The notes beneath the pieces are model-generated. The model was not told the origin of the DNA and did no database searches. It saw only the letters and a list, made by a program, of their open reading frames with translations. This document shows positions 25,177 to 35,783 of a stretch of DNA of 40,039 bases, in pieces. The translations under genes were made by a program, and so were the position numbers. Source of the stretch: Phoronis ovalis (Eukaryota; Phoronida; Phoronidae); contig JAOXYB010085830.1 of NCBI GenBank assembly GCA_028565635.1, forward strand, positions 1-40,039, given 5' to 3'. Every line of letters starts with the position of its first letter. Position 1 is the first letter of the stretch.

Positions 25177-27163
25177 CATTCTTCTAATTGATACGTGAAA
25201 AAAGGCACATGCTACCTATTTTTGCTAATTCTGCCTCCTGCTGATCTGAACTCGTTAGACATTGAATGGCTTAGCAAGCACAGATGAATATACGCGTTGT
25301 GATAAATTATATTTTAAATATCAGCATTTATTACCAACAATACAACATGCAAAAAGTTATTACGTTTTTATTTCTCTGTTTGTTTTTGTTTATCTAGACA
25401 TATCATCTACGTTTTGTGATCTTTAGGAACCAACATACATTAATCGAAATATTTTCGTATTTGCAAAAAGCAGCATTGAAATATATACTAGCACTCAGTC
25501 TAATGAAAGCGCCAGTTAAATTTCAGTACAACTATGCGTTAGCCTTCAACAACTTCACATTGAATTAATAATCAGGGAAAGATAAAACTTACAATTTAGC
25601 TGTCACAGAGTGTTTCGTATTGAAATAGGCTATTATTCGAAATAAAATCATTACAAACAAGTTGAAATGATTTTACACTCTCTGTAGAAAGCGACACTTC
25701 CTTTACTTATGAAACTCAAGTCTTCTTTGTATGTACAATTCTATCACTGTCCAATATGTATAGGCTTTCTGTTTCTTTCCCGGTTTCTTTCCTTGGTTAC
25801 ATACTTATATCTTTTAGTTTATTCGAAGTCTTTTCGTAACTATGCAAATGAATTAATGTATCTACTAAGACATCCTTTTGTACTACCTAGTATGTTTGAA
25901 GACAGTACGAACAGTATTATTGTATTAAAAATTGATATAACAGTCCTGTATTATAAAAATGGGACTTAGACATATATAACAATGTTAACAATGTCATTGC
26001 AATAACTAAATTTGCATCCAATAAAACACACAGTTTGATAAATCTAATATTATTTCTTGAATTAATAATTAATCAAATTTAGAATTGTTTACGTAATATA
26101 TTCACATAGAACAACTGCAGGCCCGGCAGCAGGGCTATCAATAAGTGAACGTTGTACATTATCTAGTACGAAATATAAATGATACAAATGATATGCGATA
26201 TAGTGTTCATTTTTATCCAAATTTAACAAAATATGCATTCACATGTTTGTCTAAATATGTCTACTCGAGTGTGTTTCATTTGTAACTTGTAAGTCAAGCA
26301 TATGTATTTAAGCATTAAATTCGATAGGAGGCATAGATTATATGGTTAAGAGTACTATAACTTTTAACTTTGAATTTTATTTATGAATAAACAACAAGGT
26401 TACTGGGGTATTTATTACTTAGCAAGCACAGTAATGGATTACAGTAAACATATTTTCAAACTCAACATTATCAAGAAATGTCTACATCACGTATATTGCT
26501 CAACTTTGTGGACAATAACAACAATTATAAATACAGCTATCCACAGTGCTGGAATACATAATACAGTACAAATACAAACATTTGAAAAATTATACACAGC
26601 CAATGTTGTGTGTTAAAATATTTATTATACCAATCAGTTAGATTTGTAATTTCAATTTAATCTTTATAAATCAATTTTCTATTTCCTTCGTATTGAAATA
26701 CTATTACTTGTATAATGATCAAGAGAAAATATATTAAAAATTATATGAAATCATTACATAACTACATCTATACATAATGACAAAACATATGTAATGCGCT
26801 AATCATACTAAGAAATAAACATAATGTATAAGTTTGCAATTTTTTGTTGCAAAATACATAAACTGACAGCCAGCAGCCAGTAATCTTTTATTGCGCCTTT
26901 AAGTAAGAGGCTTTAATCGCATCATTTTTTTGCATTTCAAATTAGTTTCTGGATTGCTGGCAATTTCATTTTAAAATTTATACCACGAACCTATAAAAAA
27001 CTCTTTTTGTAATACATTAGTACGTTTTACAAACATTCGTGGACAACCAAATTAATTATAATGGAAATATAAATGTCGCTGATCCCGATCCTGTCGTTAG
27101 TAACCTTAACTAACATTAGCCATAATTTAATTGGTCAATGTAAACTGAACGTTATGTTTAGTT
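25177..27163. other. Spacer between pseudogene B and gene C
   Basis: Holds B's upstream region (left) and C's 3' flank (right, about 26690-27110, duplicated at 20920-21330). On the minus strand an ATTAAA at 27131-27126 lies 33 bp after C's stop codon and could be a weak polyadenylation signal; an AATAAA lies further on near 26890. No additional exon was recognised. Confidence 0.45.
26690..27110. repeat. Duplicated 3' flank of gene C
   Basis: Counterpart of 20920-21330, with the same ordered similarity blocks interrupted by indels. It shows that the B/C duplication unit included downstream DNA. Confidence 0.65.
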
Positions 27164-30100
27164 TTAACTTTTACTAAGAGGAGTGGTAGGTGTTACAGAT
27201 CTGGAACGAGGTGACGGACCCTTGCTTTTGGTACGTTTCCGGTATTTCTCATCTTTTGAGGATTTGTTAGACTTTGCAGTCGTTTGGTTGTCTGTTTTCT
27301 TGGATTTTTTGCTATGCCCCTGACTGGAATCTAGTTTATACTTAGACTTTGTAGAGGACGGTGTCTTATTTGACTGCTTCGGTGTATTGTTCTTTCTACG
27401 TGGTGTGGAGATATGATTTACAATAGGAGTCGACGACAAATCATAACCAAATTCTTCTCCTTCTCTGCTACTACAAGTTGTGGATACGGTATTAATAGAA
27501 ACATCGTCCCCATCTTTTGATGCACGGGTCCATGCATTTTTACGCTCACGTCGTTTTCCTAGTGGTTCGTCATCTTCTTCCTCCTCTTCTTCATCTGCGC
27601 GTTTTCTCCGTCTTATACCAGCAAGTATAATGCAGCATCCAGGAATTAAAAGCAACAAAGCGGCTATTCCTACTCCAGTTCCTACTACCCAGGGTATATC
27701 TTCATCCTTTATCAGCTTTTCTGTGTCGCCAAGACCTCTTGAAGAGGGTGTTGATTGTGCTGTTGTTCTCAACTTAAAAATCAACTGGTTAGTAGTTTTT
27801 GTAGTTATTAGTGGAGTGGTTGTTGTTTCAGTGGTTTTTGTTTTTAGCTCAGTAGTTGTTGGTTCAGTAGTTAGTGTTGCTGTTGCCGGTTCAGGAGTTG
27901 TTGGTAGGTTGGTAGTTGTTGTTGCTTCAGTAGTTGTTGTTGGTTCAGTTGTAGTTGTCGTTGCTTCAGTTGTTGTTGTTGTTGTTAGTTCAGTTGTGGT
28001 TGTTGTTGGTTCAGTTGTAGTTGTTGTTGGTTCAGTTGTTGGTTCAGTTGTTGGTTCAGTTGTTGGTTCAGTTGTGGTTGTTGTTGTTGGTTCAGTTGTA
28101 GTTGTTGTTGGTTCAGTTGTTGTTGTTGTTGGTTCAGTTGTAGTTGTCGTTGCTTCAGTTGTTGTTGTTGTTGGTTCAGTTGTTGTTGTTGTCGTTGCTT
28201 CAGTTGTTGTTGTTGTTGGTTCAGTTGTTGTTGTTGTTGGTTCAGTTGTTGTTGTTGTTCGTTCAGTTGTTGTTGTTGTTGGTTCAGTTGTTGTTGTTGT
28301 TGGTTCAGTTGTTGTTGTTGTTGCTTCGGTAGTTGTCGTACTTGTTGTTGTTGTTTCTACCCTAACGGAATACGCTAAGTCTTCATCAATATCACCATCG
28401 CCGTCATCATCAAAGCCGTTACCAAGTTCTTCATCAATAAATCCATCGCAATCATTATCCACACCGTCGTTAGCTGTTGTACTGGTCTGGACACAATACG
28501 CGCCGATGCTAGCTAAACGCGAACCGGCTGGGTAACCGTAGGATTCATAAACTACCTACGAAAATGAATCACTGATTTTATTTCCAAGTTAGTGGATATT
28601 AGAACGTTGCATGAATGAATGGAAACGTTGCAATAATACTTTATATATATTAGCAAAACATAGCAATGGAAAACAATATTGAAAATACAACATTTTAAAC
28701 TTATGTTCTCATTGCATTTGGTTATTAGTGATTTAGTGATTCATAGCCGCATTGCAATCTACTTTATTAAATAATTAGTATTGTTAAAAGTTGTGCATGA
28801 ATTCATAGATGCTTTATTTACCTGACCGTACATAAATGCTGCAAAAGTAACAACTGGAGATATATGATATATAATATGCGTTCCGTAATCTACATGTAAC
28901 GTGTTGGCTGAATAGTCTGTTCCCACAACAGGAGTCCATGCCGAAACATATTGAGCATCAGTTATACTGGAGTCGTCTAAACGCAGGCCATTTATCATTG
29001 TTGTTTTTATGATAATACTGACGTAGTTAGTATACGGGGCTGACACTGCATCAACCGTGGCAAAGGTATAATCACTATTATATTGTTCCACAGGTGGGTT
29101 TAACATCATCATTGGATCACTTTGTGCACCATCCACTGCACCTGTAGCATAAAGAAAATAACATTTTGTTACAAATGAAATTGGAAAACTAATGCATGTA
29201 TTCAATCACAAGACAACTCCCTTCCACCAGTTGTCGCAGGTACGGTGCGGTGTGATCGAAGGAGAAGCGAAAAGTCCATGAAACATTTTAGTGCTTACTA
29301 TTTTATGCAGTTGGCTTTGACAAGTTGTAAATGTTTCCTTGATGCCAAATGAGCAGTCACGAAAAAGAGAAAGTTCGAAGATTACAAGACCTGCTGCAAA
29401 TGAGCCAAAGAAACAACAAAAGTAAACAAAATAAGGAAAGGATAGTTGTGTTAAGGCTATACATGGCCCAGGAAACGAAGGCGATTAAGTAGTAGGCACA
29501 GGTAATTGACATAAACGTAGGCATGCAGACTAGGTGAGAGGTATATAGAGATGCCTTATAACGTAGGAATCATGTATAATCAATATCACGGCAGCTACGT
29601 AAGTCTGTGCTCAGACTGCTTTGAGCACATATTGTATAACATCGTTATACATTAAGCTCTGGCTATATATATAACACTACACATTACCAGAAAAATCATT
29701 AGTCACTAAAAAGTGTCAATCCCACGACCCATTACACATTTATAAGTTATTAAAGTTCATAACCCCGAGCTTTATTCGTATAAAAACAGTGAAATACAAT
29801 GATGTAAACATATGAAGCTAAAAAAATAAATAAGAGCTTACTTGTTTTCGAGTATTGGCACACTAATACAGCTTTGTCTGAATGGATATATAAAAACTCA
29901 TCGGAAGCCACATCTAGTTCTTCATAATCACCATCATTTGTCAGTGTATAAACAGTAGTCGTTCCTGACTTTGTTGAAGTGACACTGATTGAAGTAGAAG
30001 ATTCACTGCCTAAATTATAAACCAAATTACTCAAATTAATATACTGTGCTACGTAAGGTATTGCTATACGTAAGGTATTGCCATACAATGTATAGCTAAT

Positions 30101-33100
30101 TCGATCGTTTGGTTGAGTAGTTTCAGTAAAATACAGTGTGATAGAAATAACAGAAATACAATTTTAGACATGTAAAAGTAGTCGTACAATTTAAATATTT
30201 ATTTATTTTACAAAATCCCAAAACAAACGTGTAGCGACAAAAACAATGACTAAAATTTATATATTATTTTGGTCTGAAGACACGTGGTATTAATTTAATA
30301 GTTTAAATAATCGTCGTGAGTATACGTACCAATAATTCTAAACATATCACCACCAGTGCGCGCTGCAAATGGTACAGTGATAAACTTGCGCCCCCAAGTA
30401 TTTACTGGGGGAATCATTTCCTCGATATGATCTGAACTCCCGCTATTCATCACGTAAGTTCGTTTATTTCCTGACACAACTGCAATAGGATTGTTTGCTT
30501 GAACTTTGACTCCTGTAACATCATCTTCTATTTGTAACTGGTATACTTGATATTTATTTAGGGTAACAGTAAAGGTATCGCCATCTCTGTAGCTTTGACT
30601 ATTTACACTAAACCATCCTCCAAATCCTCTATTAGGCAATACGAATGAAACGGTTGTACTGTCTGTGTACGCAATAACATCTGAAAAAAAAGTATGACAT
30701 GCTGTTTAATCAGCTTTCACAAAACGAAATGTTAGGCATTCTAGCTGGTTGCACTATTGGATGAGTAATTTTCGTCAACGTTCTTGGGAAATTTTTGTTA
30801 TGCGGAAATTTGCACTGGACTGGGGGTCTTGGGACCATTAGCTAGATAGAGATTTAGTTCTTTGGCGATGTCATCAAAATAATAACAATAAGGATACGAT
30901 TCCACTATCCCCGGACACTGTTATTGCAGTTTTCAGATTTATTGGATTTATAAAATACGCCTGAAATTCTGTAACAATTTAACATTGTGCAATTTTTTGA
31001 CCAGCCATGATGGAAATTGTCATTTTACCACGAGTTACAATTATTTTTTATCTTTGCGACTGTTCAATAGTTACTTTATGGTTTTCCTATTATTGAAAAT
31101 GCGTCATTAGCCTAATTAGAAAGCTCATGTAGCATAAATAAGCTCTTAAGTATGGATAGATGATTTGACTACATACCTATATACAGATGTAGTTATTGCA
31201 TGATCATATAGCAATGTGCGATTCTATGTAATAAGCTAGTCTAGAGTGTAAGTTAGTAAAACAAACTGTACAATTTAGTTTACGCATATAATATATACAT
31301 TTGTTTATTCAAATATACTCGTGATTCTCACTAAGTTGTGTTCCGGAACCTCTTAAGGGTGCATCAGCCCAGACAGGTAAACAGTTGTTATCATCGTACT
31401 CACCAATTTGTGGTCCGGTATTACCAAAGGGAGCGTTAGCCCAGGAAGGTACATAGTAAACTGTTCCTAATATATCTGTCGGTAAGACCAGTGATGCGTC
31501 CGCACTCATTGAAGCTTTGTTTGTGGCATATACTACGATGTCTCCTGTCGCTTGAATTAAAACGCCCTTGTCACTTGTAGCCATGCCTAGCACCCGTAAA
31601 TCAGCTGGCAATACAACCCTCGTCATTACGCCATTTGTAACAGTAAACTGTAAGATCATAAAATACAAACAAAATGTCACATACTAGGAATCGAACATAT
31701 TAAAATACAAGGAAATATGTTTCGAAAGGATTTTTATTAGGAATAATTTCGTAAATGAAACTAAGAAATACAAAAAACAACGTTTTGGTAGTAATGATTC
31801 TTAGAAATTCCAAATAAAAGTTATAGACTCTACTGTCGAGATGAAGCGTTGTAATATTTCCTGTTCTCGTAAGCAAATTAACCCTTTCTGGTAACATTTC
31901 AACAAGGACCTGTTATTTATTTCAGTTATGAGGTTTTATATTAATATCTTCAAAATGTGAATTTTTGTTTGAACTGAAGCTTTTTTTCAATTTTTATGAA
32001 AAAGTAAACGATATACTTCTTCATTTTTTCCTCTTTTGCGCTGGCGCTTTGTTTCCTTTTATTTAAAAAAGAATTTAATTTTGGAGAAAAAGAAATAAAT
32101 CGTAAGTTTTGGACATCAAATTTACCAAAAATTATTGGAATTATTTGAGATACAGCAAAACTACAAATTTTGCCACTTGCCATTGGGTGTATTTGAGTGG
32201 CATCATCTTGGGACTTAAATTGTAAAAATAAATTGCATTGGTAGTCATATCATGGCAGTACTAAAACAAAATAACTGTGAGTAACTGTAACATAAAAGTT
32301 TTCAGGTCTTACTTCTAATTTTTGGGATCTGTTTGTATTGATTTATTTCACAATTAATTAAGTGGGTGATTTGTGTACTAATTTCGTATTAAACGTACCG
32401 GTGTCATACAGGTTTATGATGGTAGTTATTTTAGTTCCAATTAGTTTTAGAATCATCCTCAAACATGCACATGTATTTTTACAGGCATTTCCAGAGTGAA
32501 TATGTACTGTTTTATTTTAAAAAAATATGAATTATATTAAATAATTCATGATTTTTGTGAAACCCAGTAAATCAGAGCCTTGAGCATGATATAGATGCTA
32601 AAATAAACAAATTTAGTTTACCGCCTGGGTAGAATATGTTCCTGTCATTAACGGTACTGACACGGTAGCTTGAACTGATTCATCTTCAGTACAGGTAAGA
32701 AATAACTCAACGTCTACGGTATTCCCGTAGTTCTCTCCAAATGCGAAAATAAATTCTGTTCCTTTGTTATCAGGTGCTAGGCAAGAAGGCATAAAATACA
32801 TTATACATAAAATTGCGTATGAGAAATAAAAGTAATTTTTTCAAATTGAATTTTAAAATGTTACTTATGTTAAAGAAATTTAAAAAAAAAAAGGCAGATA
32901 CACATTAAATAATTAAATTTACCCGGTAGCTGCTAAAACGCAATTTGATAAAGGCTACAACTGCATATAAACAGCAATAAAAATCTGTACAAATCGTAAA
33001 ATGACATAAATTATATAATCAGTCATTTGATTATTTAAGTATATCTCGCGCTTACATCTAAAATTAGTTTGTTTTATCTATCTATCGGTCATATCTAGTT

Positions 33101-33237
33101 ATTTTTAATGTAGAAATAAAATACAAATAACTTTTTAACATAGCAAAATTAAAAAAATACTTGAATTATGTACCTGCTTGTAGATAGAAAAAAGCTACAG
33201 CAAAAATTTGCAGTTGGAAATATATTCGCAATTCCAT
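27164..33237 (-). CDS. Gene C: IgGFc-binding-domain, long Thr-stalked single-pass membrane protein
   Basis: Seven exons on the minus strand: 33237-33174, 32776-32622, 31647-31404, 30680-30330, 30009-29842, 29141-28822 and 28555-27164 (897 residues, no lesions). The structure is exon-for-exon that of gene A; exons 1 to 5 have identical lengths and exon 6 differs by one codon. The signal peptide is MELRIYFQLQIFAVAFFYLQA. Exons 2-6 form the IgGFc_binding-type ectodomain. Exon 7 holds two acidic repeats (DNDCDGFIDEE and DDDGDGDIDED) near 467-493, a Thr stalk at about 501-691 built of TTTTTEP-like heptads, a membrane helix at about 721-747 and a basic tail. Tail motifs shared with A are SINTVST, EFGY, LSSTPIVNHIST and SPRSR.VTP. 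The stalk is more than twice as long as A's. It is predicted to be a mucin-like surface receptor or adhesin; the ligand is unknown. Confidence 0.87.
27912..28358 (-). repeat. Coding minisatellite for the Thr-rich stalk of gene C
   Basis: About twenty units of roughly 21 bp (GTTGTTGTTGTTGGTTCA on the plus strand) encode TTTTTEP/TTTTTEA heptads, with short (TTEP)n and one TTTTTER variant. Thr-Pro-rich repeats of this kind are typical O-glycosylated stalks. The block is in frame throughout, so length change by unit slippage would keep the gene open. The long open frame on the other strand (Val-rich) is a by-product. Confidence 0.85.
29166..29722. other. Intron 5 of gene C, partly of different character
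   Basis: From about 29220 to 29640 the sequence is less AT-rich than the surrounding introns. It contains no exon that continues the gene and no recognisable transposase or reverse-transcriptase string. It may be a decayed mobile element. It has no counterpart in gene A's intron 5 that I could see, and the region is deleted in B. Confidence 0.3.
29728..31690. repeat. Recent duplication block, C side
   Basis: Counterpart of 21399-23210 in pseudogene B. Within it, about 31176-31495 matches gene A (17279-17600) better than B, so the block is a mosaic. Confidence 0.8.
31332..31404 (-). other. Gene C: duplicated exon-3 end with a second in-frame splice donor
   Basis: Same arrangement as in gene A: main donor after 31404 (GTGAGTACG) and a second donor after 31332 (GTGAGAATC), exactly 72 nt apart and in phase. 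In B the duplicated half is broken: the frame meets TAA just after LPFWA, and the distal donor is missing. Confidence 0.5.
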
Positions 33238-35783
33238 GATTCTGCTGACTGACTGTTGAAGAAATTATCCTGTTTTTGCAATTATATCTACTATTGCCTT
33301 ATACCGCCCCTGACACGGCGATTAATTGCCTAGTGCTTGCTCAGAGAAAACGGTATGTAATAAAAGGTGCAGACGTACTCAAAAGAATGTAAAGACCTTG
33401 TTTCGGAGAAAAAGTTTCTTTTGTGTTTTATTTATTTCAGTCGCGAAGGTTTGTGGACATAAACAACATAAAAAGTCATTAATGTATTCAATCGCGTTTT
33501 CTGCTATAAAGAAGATGTTTAACTGTGCGCTTTGCAATCCTTGGTTAATATTCGTATTGCGAAAAAATAAAGTTTCAAAATCAACATTAACCAAAAATGT
33601 GCACAACATTCACAATCGTATGTATACAGTTGTCAATAGGGCTGGAAGGCTAAATACTCATATACAAACATTGAAAAATTGTTGGGCTAATTTGGTTCCT
33701 ATTTGTTTGTTATTGTTTATATAGACATATCCATAGCCTATTATTAGCTATGGAAATCAGTTCATTTTAAGTAAATTTGAAAGCTACCGAACCACAATTT
33801 AAATTGAAAAAAGTTTTCTTTAACGTATTGTATACTTTGTTCTCAAATACAAATCCAATCCACTTAAAACATGTGTAAATATAGTTTATGTATTAAGCTA
33901 ATTTTATTTGCTTGGAACATAACATGAAGTTTTGGGAAGTGCAAAGTAAAAGTGATACATACATACCAAAGTATTTTGAACAAATGTTATGAAATGTGCC
34001 TCATTCTATAGTGACACTTCCACTTGATTGTTTTTTTTACTCGTTTACTTGAAATCGAAATGTCCTGTGGCTATTGTTTGGAGCTTTAATTTGTACAATA
34101 TGACATCCTGGGAGAGCACTGGGAACAGGAGGCTAAATAAAAAAAATCAGTTTTTAAATAATTAGTTCCTACTCTAGGTAAATTGCTATTCCCGAAGAGT
34201 ATATTTGCTATAGTTTAAACATTCATATTTGATATTGCATGCTGCGAAATTAAACATGTGTGATGATAATTTGTATTTTTGATGGTTTTCATGCTTTTGC
34301 TTACACATTTACTTAAAGTAGAAGGACAAAGGAAACTGTATGATGGCAATGAAAACAGCTGTTGATTTCTTTCGTCTTTTGTAGTATATTAATGGAAGTA
34401 AGTAATGAACTGCAAAAAATTAATTTCATGCTTAGATGTAAAATATGAACCATAATTGTTATGGTGAGAAATCAGGGAATATTCGGTATATGTTAAGCGT
34501 ATTTTGATATTTGAAAACTATATAATGAATGCAAATTTCAGCAACATAATATTGTGGTTCGGAAAATACAGTTGCACTCCTTTGGCAAAAATACAAACAA
34601 GTTTACACATTTTAATTTTTTGTATCATACATGCAAATAAAGCAAGTGGCTTAAAACTAGGTGTACTGGACACTGTTCCTGGACACTGTTCTTGTTATCT
34701 CGATTAATGTAAACACTTTTGTACACATATTTAGGCTTCAGTAGCTACGATATTTATATACTATTCCATATTTATCACCTGCATTACTTATTTTTTGCTA
34801 AAAGAAGGTTTTATACAACATTTTTTGTATTATTAACAGGCTGTTTATCCTGGTCTTATATTAAACTATATATATATGGCAAACGAATATAGATTTATTG
34901 TTTTTTAAATTAAATCTCTGCGTGTACGCAAGAGTGTAGATGCACATATTATCCGCATTTTAAAAAAAATTCTTCAAGACTGGAATAAACGATTAAAAGA
35001 TTAAATTAAGGTAGTAATGATAATAGTGGGAAATATATTATGCCTCGCTTATCTAGTAAAAACGTGTAAAACTAAGAAATAAAAAATAAACGTATTTTCT
35101 TTGCTCAAAAAGAAACATTGTGTACAAATACATACTTCCGTGTGTGTTAAATACATAAACTTGTCAACAAGAAAAAGGCTATTCATTCATGAATACCTTT
35201 AATTATTTCATGATTTTATACCTCTTTTTCCACCGATTGCATTTAAGGCGATTTCGTTTGTTTATCAATAAATCATGCGGGTGTAGTTCAATAAACAATG
35301 ATACTATGAAGTTGTATTTGTTGTACATGTAATAATTGGTAGTGAATACAAAATTTAAAACACTTTAAAAAGAAAAATACACACTAGTGGTAAACTAACA
35401 TTGTTATATTATTCAGCAAAAATGAACAAGAAAAACAAATTTAACTTTAATTAAACAATGAACATCGCTAATTCGTAATCACATCTTAACACAGATGTAA
35501 GACAGCAAAATAGCAAAAAAAAATATTATAAGAAGCTAAAAATTATGACAATTAAGGTGCATTTAAGAAAAAATTACGTAGCACGTAAAATTGTATTATG
35601 TAACAAATGTATTCATCATTACCTTTTGTAAACTAGTGACATGTTTTGATCACAGCAACTGGCTAAAGCACCAAAAAAAAAAAGTAATATGCTAACGCAA
35701 GTTCTACGTAAATTAAAAAACTAATTTGTATATGTTTATGCAAAAACATATGTTTCTCTTTGATCACCATAAACATGATTCAG
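33238..35783. other. Region between gene C and the KY-like gene
   Basis: Holds the promoter of C and the 3' end of the KY-like gene, both on the minus strand. Sequence just upstream of C's start resembles that upstream of A and B. A tandem 14-bp repeat (CTGGACACTGTTC-like, near 34668-34691) is present. Short open frames here (for example 33326-33724, plus strand) show no protein-like features and are not called. Confidence 0.45.
33297..33303 (-). promoter_or_regulatory. Possible TATA box of gene C
   Basis: TATAAGG on the minus strand, preceded by GGCGG, about 60 bp upstream of the start codon. This would imply a short leader of roughly 30 nt. The matching positions in A and B are not TATA-like, so this is tentative. 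Confidence 0.25.

Noticed and set aside
25709-25969. 86-codon plus-strand open frame
   Set aside because: Hydrophobic AT-driven translation with no start context, splice support or paralogue.
27480-28535. 351-codon plus-strand open frame rich in Val and Ser
   Set aside because: It is the complement of the Thr-rich stalk exon of gene C; the (SVVVVVG)n peptide is a direct by-product of the minisatellite.
33326-33724. 132-codon plus-strand open frame upstream of gene C
   Set aside because: Uneven composition and no domain; the region resembles the upstream flanks of A and B, which are not open in this frame.
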